Under the pieces are notes generated by a model. That model did not search any database. It saw only the letters and a program-made list of their open reading frames with translations, and was not told the origin of the DNA. Source: Mariannaea sp. PMI_226 (lineage: Eukaryota > Ascomycota > Sordariomycetes > Hypocreales > Nectriaceae). From it: a stretch of DNA of 64,000 bases. The stretch lies in the NCBI GenBank assembly GCA_024336345.1, contig JANFOG010000014.1:1054001-1118000 (forward strand). Direction: 5' to 3'. Each line of letters begins with the position of its first letter. Position 1 is the first letter of the stretch. Both the position numbers and the translations under genes were made by a program. Positions 12,506-23,841 of the stretch are shown here, one piece after another.

Positions 12506-14372
12506 ATGACCGACATTATGGTCCAAACGCCTCCGATCCTTCATGGGCCTTCTGAGAAGGAAAGAAAATATGATCGCCAGCTGAGGCTGTGGGCTGCTGA
12601 GGGCCAGGCCGCCCTTGAGAACGCCAATATATTGCTTGTCAACTCGGGCTGTGGTACAGTGGGCATTGAGACCCTCAAGAACCTTGTGTTGCCAGGTTCG
12701 TTCCCATAATATCGACGATTTTCCTCTCCATCTAGGGCTTCGGCACATCATAAATACTTACCTGCAGTGAAGGCATCGGAAAGTTTACCATTGTTGACAA
12801 TTCCACCGTGAGTGATGAAGACCTTGGCGTAAACTTCTTCCTCGACGAATCCTCAGTTGGCAAATCAAGAGCCAAGTGCTGTGCTGAATTCCTTGTCGAA
12901 CTCAATCCTGATGTTCAAGGAGACTATTTCCCTAAGCAGAACGTATGCTAAGAGCTCCTTTGCTGGCACATACTTTTTTCTGACAAACGTTCCGCAAAGG
13001 GCCCGTACGACTTGCACCAACTGTTCAATGGCAACCATATCTTTACCATGATCTTATACACCTTGCCATTACCCCGCAATGAAGTTGAAGTCCTTCACGC
13101 GTACGCTCATCAACGCCAAATTCCCATTCTAGCTGTCCATTCGATCGGCTTCTACTCTTACTTTAAGACGACACTACCCGGCACATTTCCAGTTGTCGAT
13201 ACTCACCCAGATGAGACCGCTACAACTGATCTCCGATTGCTCGCCCCCTGGCCCGAGCTTGTCGATTTTGCTAGTGAAATGACCAAGGATATCGACAGTT
13301 TGGATAACCATGAACACGGTCACTTGCCTCTCGTTGTGATTCTTCTTCATTACCTCGAGCAATGGAAACAAACCCATAGTGGTGCCTATCCGGTCAAGTA
13401 TGCCGACAAGATAGCCTTCCGTAAGACTATTTCGGATGCAATGAGACGGGATAACCCGGAAGGAGGCGAGGAGAATTTTGAAGAAGCCGTAGCTGCTGTT
13501 ATGAAGCACGTTGTCGTCCCTTCAATCCCTGACTCCCTCCAGCAAGTGTTCGAATACGAGCATCGGGATTCTGTGAGTGACCCATACTATTCCTTTCACC
13601 CGTGACCTCTCTGTTCTGATGCCGGGTCTGCCTTTCTCTTAGAACCGCGCCAAGTCCAGCTTCTGGATCATCGTCAATGCAGTTAAACAATTTTGTGCCG
13701 AAAGGGGACAACTGCCCATCGCCGGCGGTCTGCCGGACATGAAGGCACAATCCAATGTGTACATCAAACTCCAGAACATCTACAAGGAAAAGGCCCGTCG
13801 AGATGTCAGTGACATCCTGAACATAATCCGTGATGCGCCTGGTGGTGGGGATATCGACCCCGCTGAAGTGGAACTGTTCTGTAGAAATGTCCGCTTCATC
13901 AAGCTCATCAATGCCGATGGTAACAGTGAGGTGAAGTTGGCTCAAGTTGTCGGTGAGTCGACCTGTTCCCGAAATCCCGACACATTATAACGGCTAATGT
14001 ACCATACTATGAACAGATGAGCAGCTTGCCAGTGACGAGATCGCGGCGGTTGCTGGTCCCGAAATGCCCCTGTCTCTCATTCCTATTTATCTCTCTCTCG
14101 TAGCAACCTCCCATATTGGGAACTTCTCGTCCGAGGAGATTATTCAATGGATCAGCCAACAAGTGCCACAAATGGGAGGGAATGAGCGGCTGATCAAAAC
14201 GGCACAGGAGGTGGAGCGGGCTAATGGATTCGAACTGCACAACATTTCAGCAACCATGGGCGGTATGGTAGCACAGGAAATGGTCAAAATCATCACAAAG
14301 CAGTATGTTCCGATTGACAACACCTGCATATTTGACGGGATTGAAAGCCGATGCCAGGTGCTTCGGCTGTAA
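12506..14372 (+). CDS. ULA1: NEDD8-activating enzyme E1 regulatory subunit (APPBP1/NAE1)
   Basis: Exons 12506-12695, 12773-12942, 13000-13572, 13643-13952 and 14017-14372 give 532 residues, close to the family length of about 530. It forms a heterodimer with Uba3 that activates the ubiquitin-like protein NEDD8/Rub1, which then modifies cullins. The start [14 protein letters not shown] is the E1 signature, followed by [20 protein letters not shown] (the ThiF-type fold) and GKFTIVDN. As expected for this subunit no catalytic cysteine motif is present. The C-terminal part ([19 protein letters not shown], then [10 protein letters not shown]) closes the adenylation domain. The acceptor before exon 2 could be at 12766 or 12772; only GAAG ending at 12772 keeps the LVLPGIGKF reading. 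It ends cleanly in VLRL. Confidence 0.95.
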
Positions 14373-15310
14373 ATCATTGGCCTGCAAGATGTTAGAATGC
14401 CCTTACGTGGCCTTAATCGGTGTGTTCTTCTGGGATGAGTCGGTCCCTCGGGCCATTTCTACGATATTCATCGGAGCAAGTGGCATCTATTCATGGTCAG
14501 AGATGTTAAAGTGGAGGATATCCTGGATGAATTCAAGACTCCGTCGCCGATTGAGCGGCTACTTCTTCCCACAGGCTTATGCATTCTATTACTTGTAAGA
14601 CGATGGCCCAAGGAGACTGGGCTAGGGGTGCACGCGGTGGGAGTTATATACCGATTCACCAGGGGTACTCGCTGAGCTGGCCTACTTTGTCCAGAAGCCA
14701 CGACCGGTGTGAGTTTAGATCTATGATAACTGAGTCGATGGTCTTTTGAACGCAGAAAACCCATCCATGAACATATCGGAGGGCAGTCTACCACGTCCGG
14801 GATTCATTCTTGAAATGGAGGTTGTGCCGAGGTTATTTTTCACGGCTACAGAGATCTCATGCAAGAATTGTTATAACCCATGTGCGCTCGCAAGTTCACA
14901 CTAGTGATTGTACGGTATACCTGAAGAGGCTGGGTCCCGCCCGCCGTAAAGGGCATTCCGAATTCGAACCTCTCTCTTTCAGATCAATATTGAAGACCGG
15001 TGTTAAGAAGCGGTAGTCCGTGAGCTGCCGAAGAGTGAAGGTGCCGTGGAATTCATACCTTCGGGTGATTGCATAGGGCTCTGCCTTTAGGGCAGGCCAA
15101 TATTGAGCGCTCTGGACTCTGGGCTTTGGGTTATTGGGGATGAGCCGCCACTTCCAGGATAGTTATGCTTGAATATCTCATATGCAGGGGCATCAAATCA
15201 GGAATCTTCTCATACACCATAGTCGCATTGGAATGTTCAGCGCCAAGGCAAATACTTTATTGGCCCGATCTGGGAACTAATTCACGCATGACTTACCTTG
15301 TTCGTTTTTG

Positions 15311-15607
15311 TCAATAATTTGTTACTATCCCTGGTAGACTTTTGAGTTTCTTGATGCCGGAGACTAGTTCTGATACGATGGCTTTGCAAGAGGCACAAAC
15401 TAGCAGACTGGCAAATAGATATTGAGTGCGTCGTGGAGAATTGTGAAGGAAGGATCGAGGCTTTAAGGCAGGCGGCCGAGAAAGAAGCCGGAGACCAGGG
15501 TGTACCATTGGCTGCAAGAGAGCTGGGGTGCAGGATTGGTGTGCCTGGGACGGACCGAAGATCCTGGAGGGGTGAAAAATTGAGGGAGTCGGTCGGAGCA
15601 TGGTCAT
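15311..15607 (-). CDS. Candidate small mitochondrial protein (unproven)
   Basis: A 98-codon frame on the minus strand. The protein is basic, has no acidic residue in its first 75 positions, and contains KPRSFLHNSPRR, which looks like the end of a fungal mitochondrial presequence. It is followed by one hydrophobic segment (YLFASLLVCASC). The DNA just upstream of its ATG (15650-15740) is pyrimidine rich on the minus strand, as in real fungal leaders. I do not recognise a family. A GTAAGT donor lies near 15297-15302, so further exons or a different frame are possible. It may be chance. Confidence 0.3.
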   Translation of the reverse strand: MTMLRPTPSIFHPSRIFGPSQAHQSCTPALLQPMVHPGLRLLSRPPALKPRSFLHNSPRRTQYLFASLLVCASCKAIVSELVSGIKKLKSLPGIVTNY

Positions 15608-17834
15608 GGGCGGATCGTCCGGACTGTATGGCGATCACATGTAGAGACGTATGCGGGGCAGAGTGGAAAGGAGGGGAAGAAGGAAAAGAGGAAGAACCTG
15701 AGCGGCAAGAAGAAGGAGGAGAAGCAGAAGGAGAGACGTGGTAACTGGAGGTTGGAGGCTGGGGTGGAGGCATATCTTCACTTGTTCATGACGGATCATG
15801 AGGTTTTTGTTTTCAGTGCCAATTTAGCCGGAGGAGACAATGACCATGAGGCATGTTTCCCAATATTTTACCTTTTTTTCTTCTCTCAGCTCATCTCCAT
15901 AACTCCTGGAAGATTAGGGTTGACAAGATGTTCTGAAAGAAAGGAATGAATGAAGAAAAAAACGAAAAAAGAAAAAAACCCCCGACAGGCACCTTGAGTA
16001 CTAGGGGAACGTGCAAGATCGGGGCAGTTGGCTAGTTTATTTACCGAGCCCGACAACACTACTAGGATCTTACGCTCCATGGCGGGGTAGTGGCTTGTCA
16101 GGACTTGATGCGAACCATTCATGTTGGTTCCTCTGGCTACCTATCTACAGCCTAACTTATCTAGCCTTTCTCCAAGATAGGCACCGCACATGTGCCTGAA
16201 AATGTGGCAGTTTTTGTTTTCCATATCGGGATTGACTCTGGGGAAATCCTGACGCCATCCGGGGTAGAGGGTCTGGAGCTATGCAGCGTTTGCTAACGGC
16301 CCAACAGGAAGACGGGGAGTTGATAAATCGCAACGATTGAGAAGGCCTGCGATTCCTTGGGTTGCCATTTTATGTACCGTGCCTATGGCATTTCAACTAT
16401 TTACTTTAATATTCAAGACATTTAACTAGCGGTAAGCAAATAGAGTAGGTAGCTGTGATGAGACCATGGATGTGCCGATGTTGCTATTGTCTGATGTTGA
16501 GCACAAGTTTGATGAATCAACCCACCTACACTTCTGGATACCATGCCGCAAGGGGGGTGAACACCCATAGTTTCTATTTCCTATAGCCTAGGTACATTGT
16601 CCATATGAAGAAGTCAAGCCAAGTCTATCTACCATTCTCTGTCAATGCCTTGAACTGCCTACACACTTACTCAAGACAGAGACTAAGTTGTAATCATGGA
16701 GTTGTGCCTTGACAACTCAGCTCTTTGCGATACTAACTCCTTATATCACCACTGCCCAGCCAAGGATGACTGTCGCTTGGTTCAAAATTGGTGCTACCAG
16801 ATGAGATGAGGATTCCACACAAATAAGCATTGGGTAGAATTGTGGGAGCCCCAAGTCCTCAAGGGAACAGTATCTTGCATCCCACACCGTCCCTGAAACC
16901 ACCCTCGTCACCCATCTAGCGAACAGAAATAATACTTCCTTGATCCTAGTCACGCAAGTTTGAGGGCAGCAACGCTTGTGTGCCTCTATCCTCTTTCTGG
17001 CTGCGATGGTTGCTGCAATCCACGATTTATCACTAATTAGCAGCACATACACTTCAACAAGTCCCCCGAGCTGGAGCCGAGCAGACCTAACGCCGACGCA
17101 TCAACATCCGCTATGAAGTGATGATACTCATAGACTCGTGGTTCGATGTCGTTTTTCGGGCCGTCGTTGCAGAGCCCATATTCATTCTCAAGGCATCCAT
17201 TTTGGTCCCTGGGTCTCCCGCCATGCCCGAGTTTGCCACCCCTCAAAATCCGCTGACCAGCCTTGATAGCTCCCCTGTAGCTTCTCGCATTCTTATCCCC
17301 CATCGCTTCGATCCATCCATTCGGCCACGCAGTCGGTCATGTCTGGTTCCTTGCTTAAGAGTTCCCCGCCATTCTTTAAGTGCAAAACACCACAGTTTAG
17401 GAGGCAAAGGGGGGGGAGGGAAGAGGGGCATACTAGGGCCCTGGTCCAAAAACAGGATGGCGCCATTCTCTCCGCCATTCTCCGGTCGATCTGGAGAGGA
17501 ATGTATGGGTCTTCAGCCTGCCTTCATCCTGGCCTTTCTCTTTTACGGCACACGTCCGGACCCCTGAACCTGCTTCATCTCACGTCCGTCCATCTCACGG
17601 CTCTCCACCCAACACACTTCATCCCCCTCCTTCGTTCATCCCGCTTCATCGTTCCCCCCTTGTCGGCCTATTTTGCAAACCCATGGGCCTAATATTGCCC
17701 TATTACTACGTACTCTGTAGTCCTCACTTCATCCGTCTCCCTTACTCCGACCATGTCTTTTCTGTCTCCGCAATCCGGCTTTAACTAAAACCTAAACCGA
17801 TCCAGCTTCTCGTTGGCACTCTTGATCGCCTCTC

Positions 17835-17842
17835 TATATATA
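17835..17842 (+). promoter_or_regulatory. TATA-like element upstream of the Zn2Cys6 gene
   Basis: TATATATA about 330 bases before the start codon at 18169, in otherwise C+T-rich DNA. Position fits a core promoter with a long leader; this is inference from sequence only. Confidence 0.35.
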
Positions 17843-18168
17843 CTGTTGAGCCCTACGTATCCTCTGCCATGAACCGCTCTGGCCTTTCAACTCTAGCTTT
17901 TGATTCCCCCCTAGTACTTGTGGCACTGCGGCATGTCAAATATGCCCTGCCTTGTCATCCTTGCATCTCTATTTACAAGGAAAGAAGAACGACCTTCTTA
18001 TTATAGAACACCCAAGCTTTCCCATTCCATACCATCGCCACAAAAAGAACAGTAAATCATGCCTCTATCGGTTTCCATTCCCAATGAGAATGGGATGTTC
18101 CATACCTGTATGCTAGGCCTGACAAGTTCCCTGCTCGCGAGAGGCTAACACAGCTGGTAGTTCAAGGC

Positions 18169-20435
18169 GTGACTCCGAGAAAGCCTTCATCGGCCTCTCC
18201 ATACAGTCCCAAGAATTGCGGACCTGGAAGTAAGCGAATTACTACGTCGCATGCCTGTGCCGAATGTAAAAGGCGTAAAATACGCTGTGATGGCAAGCAG
18301 CCATGTGGCCAGTGTTTATCTAGCCGTGCTCCCAAGCAGTGCTTCTACGACAAGCATCGCCAAAGGGTAATCCCCTCTAGGAAGTAAGTGCTTGCTCAAA
18401 TGTCTAGCAACATACATAACTAACAGTCTGAAGAGTTTTGGAAGCTTTATCAAAGTCACTAGAAGAATGTCGATCCATTCTCAGGTGTTTGTATCCTGAT
18501 CACGATACATCAACCCTTCTGCCCTTATCCCGTCAAGAATTACTCAACCTATTAGGCTGCCCCCTTTCTGGGCAATCGACAGCCCAGCCATCTCCTTCTC
18601 TCAATACGAGTGTTCTAAAGAAGGAGCATTCCATGGATATGGATAGCTTATCTATTTTAGAACAGATACCTTCTCTAAACTCAGAGTCGGACGAGGAGCG
18701 GCGGAACAGAGACCCTATTCCACTGGAGGCAGATGACGTAAATGCCCTTTCTCTCAGCATGGACCAGCATACATCATACCTGGGTGCATCATCTGTTAAA
18801 GCTGCCCTTCGCGTGATGCTCAAGGTTCAGCCTCATCTCAGAGAGTCGATATCACCTTCATCGATTGGTCAAGAAGCCACGGTCAATCAATCAGCTCCAC
18901 AACTGAAAATCACCCCTCCCGAAACTCGTCGAATTTCATGGTCTTGGAAGGGCCAAACACTCATCGATGCATACTTCAAGCGAGTGCACGTTTTTGTCCC
19001 AATGCTTGACGAATTATCTTTCCGGACAGACTACCTTGAGGGTAACAGATGCGACTCTCCTTGGATGAGCTTGCTCAACATGGTGTTTGCCATGGGCAGT
19101 ATTGTCGCCATGAAGTCGGATGACCTGACTCACGTTGAATACTATCAAACGGCAATGCGGTATCTCTCAATCGATTCTCTAGGAAGCAGTCACATCGAGA
19201 CAGTTCAAGCTCTCGCTCTAATCGGTGGATACTACCTGCACTATATTAATCGGCCAAATATGGCCAATGCAGTGCTAGGAGCTGCACTCAGGATGGCCAG
19301 TGCCCTTGGTTTACATCGGCAACCTCAATCACAGGGACCAGGCGAAGGTGTTATCGAGGCTCGACGGCGAACTTGGTGGTCTCTGTACTGCCTCGATACA
19401 TGGGCAACTACGACGCTTGGCCGGCCGAGTCTGGGTCGGTGTGGCCCCCAGGTTAACATTCGTCTGCCTGATGTAGGAGCTGATGAAGTGGGCTACTTTA
19501 TTACCAGCGTTGATGGCTCACCAAAACTTAGCGTCTCGGCCGATGCTCAGGAGTCAGGGGAGCATATCGGCTGTCTGCCATTAGTTGAGAGTATAAAATT
19601 CTGCCAAATTTCCTCGAGGATTCAAGACAGGCTCGCCGTCGCGCCTCTCCTCAAGTCTGAAGAGCGCCGCAGCCTCGATAACCAGCTTATCAGCTGGTAC
19701 AACAAACTTCCTTGGCTTCTTCGCAGTACCGATCCTTGTTCTGAGCCCCTTTACATCTCGCGTTGCGTTATGAAGTGGAGATACCAGAACTTGCGCATGC
19801 TTCTATACCGGCCTGTTCTTCTCAGTATCGCTACTAATGATGAGAGTCTTCGGCCAGGCAGGCAGGAACTCTCCGCGATAAGTACATGTCGAGAGATTGC
19901 CAGGACAACTATTGACGATATCTCACGGGAATGGGCTAGTAACCAAATGTCAGGGTGGAACGCAGCCTGGTTCTTGTATCAAGCGGTCATGGTACCTCTG
20001 GTTAGCCTCCATTGGCAATGGAATAACCCCCTTGTTCCGACGTGGCAGGTCCAGATTGAAACTGTCCTGAACTTACTGGACGCCATGAAAGACTGGTCAC
20101 TTGCAGCTCGCCGCAGTCGGGAAGTTGTGCGCCGCCTTTATGAAGCTAGACGTCAATCCTGTGACCGCAGTCCTTTATCTTTAGATGGAACTATTGCTGC
20201 TATCGGAGATATCAATGTCGAGTTCTTGCCAGTAGAGCTCGACTCGGAGGGAATGATGGATATGCTTTCACAGTATGGCCTATGGGACTTGGATGACCTG
20301 TATTGGGGACAGCCACCGGACGTTTTGTCAGAGGATGACATGTATGGTATCGCCAACAGCGGCACGATTGACATTGGTCATGATTCTGTCAATTTTGACG
20401 GTTCTAGCATGGAGACTGCGTTTCTGATTCAATGA
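18169..20435 (+). CDS. Zn(II)2Cys6 fungal-specific transcription factor
   Basis: Exons 18169-18383 and 18434-20435 (intron with GTAAGT donor and GAAG acceptor) give 738 residues. The binuclear zinc cluster is SHACAECKRRKIRCDGKQPC followed by GQC and a last Cys eight residues later (spacing C-x2-C-x6-C-x5-C-x2-C-x8-C). A basic linker and a short helical region (LEALSKSLEECRSIL) follow the cluster. From about residue 238 the middle homology region of the fungal_trans family begins, with the conserved RRRTWWSLYCLD block near 382 and GRPSLG just after. An acidic C-terminus may activate transcription. Related proteins control carbon or secondary metabolism, but I cannot name the target. The acceptor at 18433 is chosen because the nearer CAG at 18426 would put exon 2 out of frame. 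Confidence 0.93.
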
Positions 20436-21127
20436 TGAGGTTCTGACTTTATGTATGTATCACAGCTTGAGTCGAGAGGATATCGAGAGGACATAGAGGT
20501 TTTGCGCAGGCATTCCATACGATTGAAGAGGTAGGTAGGTCCAAAAGGTTCTTATTTATCAACCATACAGTTTTTTAATTTGGAATACATGAGTTAAGCC
20601 TCTACATACTTCGAATGACCTGCATAACTCCTACTCGGAGTGATTTGGTCTGAAATGGCTGTGCTTCCGAGATAGTACTGGCTCTGCCATCTTGTTGATA
20701 GATACCGTATACAAAGGTGCAGCGTCAGAATACCATTACCCGCGATCCAAACAGCCGTTCTCCTGTTGGCCTTATTTGGCTCTTTTCATAGTACAGTTGC
20801 CATTTGAGATATAGACACCTAGGTAAGTAGGAAGGTAGCTGTTGAATCAATTGAGGCAAGATATTCCATAACTTCGTCTCTTATCGCATGCCAAGAGGTA
20901 CGCGGAGAAGATCGAGCATGAAGGGCGAAACAATGCAACTTCCTTACGACAATAAGGGAGTCTGACTTAGGTACTTACCTAAATAAGGCACCTTACGGTA
21001 AGGTGCCTCTTTCTGTTGCGTGGTTGATTCGGTAGTCAAACCAGCATCGTTTTCAGCCCTTTTAACTCAGCTCGACTATTCAAACTTCAAGCCAAACAAA
21101 AAAGAGACATCGCTGTAGAGGGGTATC
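20436..21127. other. Intergenic region, Zn2Cys6 factor 3' side and HEI10 promoter
   Basis: About 700 bases with the 3' UTR of the factor and the promoter of the RING ligase. It is rich in AGGTA words (20528-20540, 20817-20838) and holds two neighbouring palindromes at 20967-21008. Confidence 0.5.
20967..21008. repeat. Two adjacent perfect palindromes upstream of HEI10
   Basis: First palindrome 20967-20982: arms TTAGGTA and TACCTAA around CT. Second palindrome 20986-21008: 11-bp arms AGGCACCTTAC and GTAAGGTGCCT around a single G. Both are exact. They end 119 bases before the HEI10 start codon, so they could bind a dimeric regulator or fold as a hairpin in the leader. Confidence 0.9.
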
Positions 21128-22327
21128 ATGGAACATGCTTTGACCTGCAATCACCTCAAATGCCGGAGAGAGCTTGTCGACCGTGCTCTCGTAACCACGT
21201 GCAGGTTTGTGCTTCGTCCACATTGGTCCCCTTTCGTGAGTTGGCTCACGTTTGATGATAGTCATATTTTTTGTCTCGACTGTGCACACCGAATGGGCGT
21301 CACAGGTAAAGAGACTGAACGGCGTATCACATGCCTGGCTTGTAATGGCCAACTTAATATCCCCGATGATATCACTGTCTCGAACTTGAACCCGAGTGAA
21401 GAGTATAAAACGAGTATCTTAAGCGGTCTTAGCCCAAATGTCATCATGGAATGTGCTGGCAGGGCACTCAGCTTCTGGGCATACCAGTCATCCCAAGATA
21501 TCTTTTATCAGCAATATTTGTATAAGACTTTGACGGACAAGTACTCGAGCCTCAGCATCCGGCTAGAGAAGACAGTCAACGAAGCTAATTCAGAAATCGA
21601 AGCCCTTCAACAAAAGCTGAAAAGTTCGACTCCCAACTGCCGTGACACCCAGAGGTTCTTTAGTAGACAAGCGAGCTGACAGGAACAGGCATGACTGCGG
21701 ACCAAGACGCATTAAGACAGAAGAATCACGAATATATCCGTGCATATCGCGAGAAAAGCCGAAAGCTCCTTCAGACACAGGAATTATACGACAAGGTCAA
21801 GCGGAAAGCGGAAATGGGGCATATCCAGCAAGCAGCTTCTGATGCCGTAGACTCAAGCCTTTCTATGGCATCACAGATGAATCACGTCTTTGGTGGTGCT
21901 ATTGAATGTGACCCAGCAGAGCGGAACGTCGGATCTGCATTCGGCCAGAACCAAAGGCTTGACATAGCCAGCATGAATACGGGCGTATCCCGATCTACCA
22001 GCTCGCTATTGAGGGACGATGTATCATGGCCCAGAGCAGGACAGAGTGGTATTTTTCAATGTGTGTTGGATAGAAGCATTTAGATTCCATTCGCTAACGC
22101 AGAAAGCTGGGACGACGTTTTCTCCCATAGGAGGCCTTCGTCGTCATATATTGGGTGGTTCGTCCCTGTTGAGCAGAACGCCAAGCCTACCTGGACTTGC
22201 AGGAACTGATCCATCGACCTTCAGCAAAAGTCGGGCTGGCTTAGCGAGCGTTGGTCTTACATCAGGGCTCAAGGTGAGTCAACCGACAAATGTTCCATCC
22301 TTGGATGTCACGACGCGGCTTCAATAA
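21128..22327 (+). CDS. HEI10: HEI10/CCNB1IP1-type meiotic RING E3 ligase
   Basis: Exons 21128-21204, 21262-21623, 21689-22048 and 22107-22327 give 339 residues. The RING has ligands Cys7, Cys12, Cys25, His27, Cys30, Cys33, Cys50 and Cys53; intron 1 splits codon 26 between Cys25 and His27. NLNPSEEYKTSILSGLSPN and IMECAGRALSFWAYQ are the hallmark of HEI10 (human CCNB1IP1, Arabidopsis and Sordaria HEI10). A coiled coil follows (about 110-180), with KNHEYIRAYREKSRKL and the QAASDAV block. The tail is Ser/Gly rich with RTPSLPG. In Sordaria and plants HEI10 sits on the synaptonemal complex and marks crossover sites, acting in the ubiquitin/SUMO pathways. The last exon could splice again at a GTGAGT near 22273; the unspliced end is given. 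Meiotic expression is expected, not seen. Confidence 0.93.
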
Positions 22328-22644
22328 AGCACCGAGAGTGGGAATGAAGAACAAGGGAACAAAGGGTCAGTGTTTCAGGCTTGAAGAGAGCCTACTTTCT
22401 TTGTTCCGTTTGTTTAATTACCGTTGTATGATATGCGGAAGAATAGCGATATATGTTCAAGTAAATATATGCCCTGCCAATCAAAGAATGAGCCTAACCT
22501 TGTATTTTGGGACACAATGCATATATAAAGCGACTTCGTAGCTTGTTCTTTGGAACCCGAAAATCGATATACTTCTACTAGTCTATAGTTGCTTTCTTAA
22601 TTTTTTCCAGATAGTAGCAAGCTTGACGAGATACGCCGACCAGT
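22328..22644. other. Short intergenic region between HEI10 and the orphan gene
   Basis: About 320 bases, A+T rich, between two genes in the same direction. It must hold the HEI10 3' end and the promoter of the next gene. Nothing else recognised. Confidence 0.5.
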
Positions 22645-23841
22645 ATGGCTCCTTCTTCGCGAAGCCATCCTAAAGAGGAGCGGAGATTGACACCAATCTC
22701 ACGGCTCACAAAGTGGATGGATGCAAGGACGCAACGCCTCGGAACAAACTGCCGCAAAGAACAACAAATTACCAAGAAATCCAACCGTACACTTAAGGCA
22801 CTGCGAACGCCGGTCAAACAATCGATTTCCATCAAGTCGACACCGCTCGATCGCATTTCCATGCCCACACATTTTGTGGATGCCACGGGCCCGGCGGGCC
22901 CAATATCACAATTTCCCAAGTTGTCAGTACAGCCGATGACTGGACGTTGCAGTATCAAGTCAACCAAAACGACCCAGCAATACGAAGCGCTGAACTCGCA
23001 TCCCATAAATAGTCGACATCGTTCTTCGCTTTCCCGGCTTTCCCTATTGCATCCCTTGCAACACTACTCTATGGGGGAGCTCGGCAGGAGAGACATTCTA
23101 CATTCTATTGAAGGATCACAAAATGAACAGGCGATAGGAAGAAAACCAACAGTCGCTTCTGCAGTCTATGGCCATGGGTTTGGTTCAGATCTCAAGAGTG
23201 AATCAGCAACGATATACCGGCCTGATGCGTCTGAGACGAGTATGATACTATCGACTCTATCAGATGACAACTCAGGGATTCACCAGGAACTCATGCTAGG
23301 TGCGCTCAGCGCAGACAATGAAACAACAGATGTTTCCAATGTCAATACTTCACGGGAGTATCCAACATCAGTGTGTAAAAGATCTATCCCTCGCCGTAAC
23401 AATTCCTTGTCTCGCCGCCTTGCAACGTCTGAGGAGAAGCGAAGGCGGCTGAATAAGGTATTAGACAGGCTTCGAAGCGAGAGATCTGATTTGCAGCAAG
23501 TTGTAAACAGAACTAGATGGATTACCGAGGACTGGCTTGGGGTAAAAGAAAACAAGAGCATATCAGCACAGCAAGTGATCTATTTGGTGGAAGACATGCG
23601 AGACCGGTGCGCGTGGTACGAAGCTCAGAATCCGAAGTTACGAGCCAAGTACGATAAGCATGTGGACCCTGTGAAAAGACAGGCGCAAAAACAGGTGGCG
23701 CAGAACATTGAAAAGAAATGGTTGAGCTGGGAAGCGAGGAGGCAAAAATGGTTGGATAGGATGGAGATCAAAGGAGTGCCAGTGACGAAGTGTCGTTCGA
23801 GGCGTTATCGGCCGAGAGGTCCCAAAGCACCTCTTGAATAA
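22645..23841 (+). CDS. Uncharacterised basic coiled-coil protein
   Basis: One uninterrupted frame of 398 residues from an ATG in fair context (CCAGTATGG). I do not recognise the family. The first 230 residues are basic, Ser/Thr-rich and probably disordered. Residues about 265-300 form a charged helix (TSEEKRRRLNKVLDRLRSER and on) likely to be a coiled coil. The C-terminal third has conserved-looking aromatic and charged blocks (RTRWITEDWLGVKENKS, then a helix with WLSWEARRQKWLDRMEIKG) and ends in an Arg-rich tail. The composition suggests a nuclear or chromatin/RNA-binding protein, but that is inference. It lies 317 bases downstream of HEI10 in the same direction; a meiotic role is only a thought from position. 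Confidence 0.75.
   Translation: MAPSSRSHPKEERRLTPISRLTKWMDARTQRLGTNCRKEQQITKKSNRTLKALRTPVKQSISIKSTPLDRISMPTHFVDATGPAGPISQFPKLSVQPMTGRCSIKSTKTTQQYEALNSHPINSRHRSSLSRLSLLHPLQHYSMGELGRRDILHSIEGSQNEQAIGRKPTVASAVYGHGFGSDLKSESATIYRPDASETSMILSTLSDDNSGIHQELMLGALSADNETTDVSNVNTSREYPTSVCKRSIPRRNNSLSRRLATSEEKRRRLNKVLDRLRSERSDLQQVVNRTRWITEDWLGVKENKSISAQQVIYLVEDMRDRCAWYEAQNPKLRAKYDKHVDPVKRQAQKQVAQNIEKKWLSWEARRQKWLDRMEIKGVPVTKCRSRRYRPRGPKAPLE

Larger units (their letters stand above)
14373..18168. other. Long gene-poor region upstream of the Zn2Cys6 factor
   Basis: About 3.8 kb with no secure gene. The first 550 bases downstream of the NEDD8 E1 gene contain interrupted coding-like frames (see findings). A small candidate on the minus strand lies at 15311-15607. 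From about 17520 to 17680 the DNA is rich in TTCATCC/CTCC, and a TATA-like element is at 17835-17842, fitting a long promoter and leader for the transcription factor. Confidence 0.5.

Noticed and set aside
14955..14980. B-box-like GGTTCGAATTC on the minus strand
   Set aside because: No A-box, D arm or acceptor stem at the right distance, so not a tRNA gene.
15433..15744. 103-codon plus-strand frame rich in Glu and Gly
   Set aside because: It follows from a purine-rich tract and overlaps the minus-strand candidate; no protein-like pattern.
17118..17567. 149-codon plus frame upstream of the Zn2Cys6 gene
   Set aside because: Composition follows local base bias and there is no family match; several overlapping frames on both strands look alike.
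8757..20435. Possible secondary-metabolite cluster from the MFS transporter and the Zn2Cys6 factor
   Set aside because: They are 7.5 kb apart, separated by the NEDD8 E1 gene, and no biosynthetic enzyme (PKS, NRPS, P450, terpene cyclase) is present.
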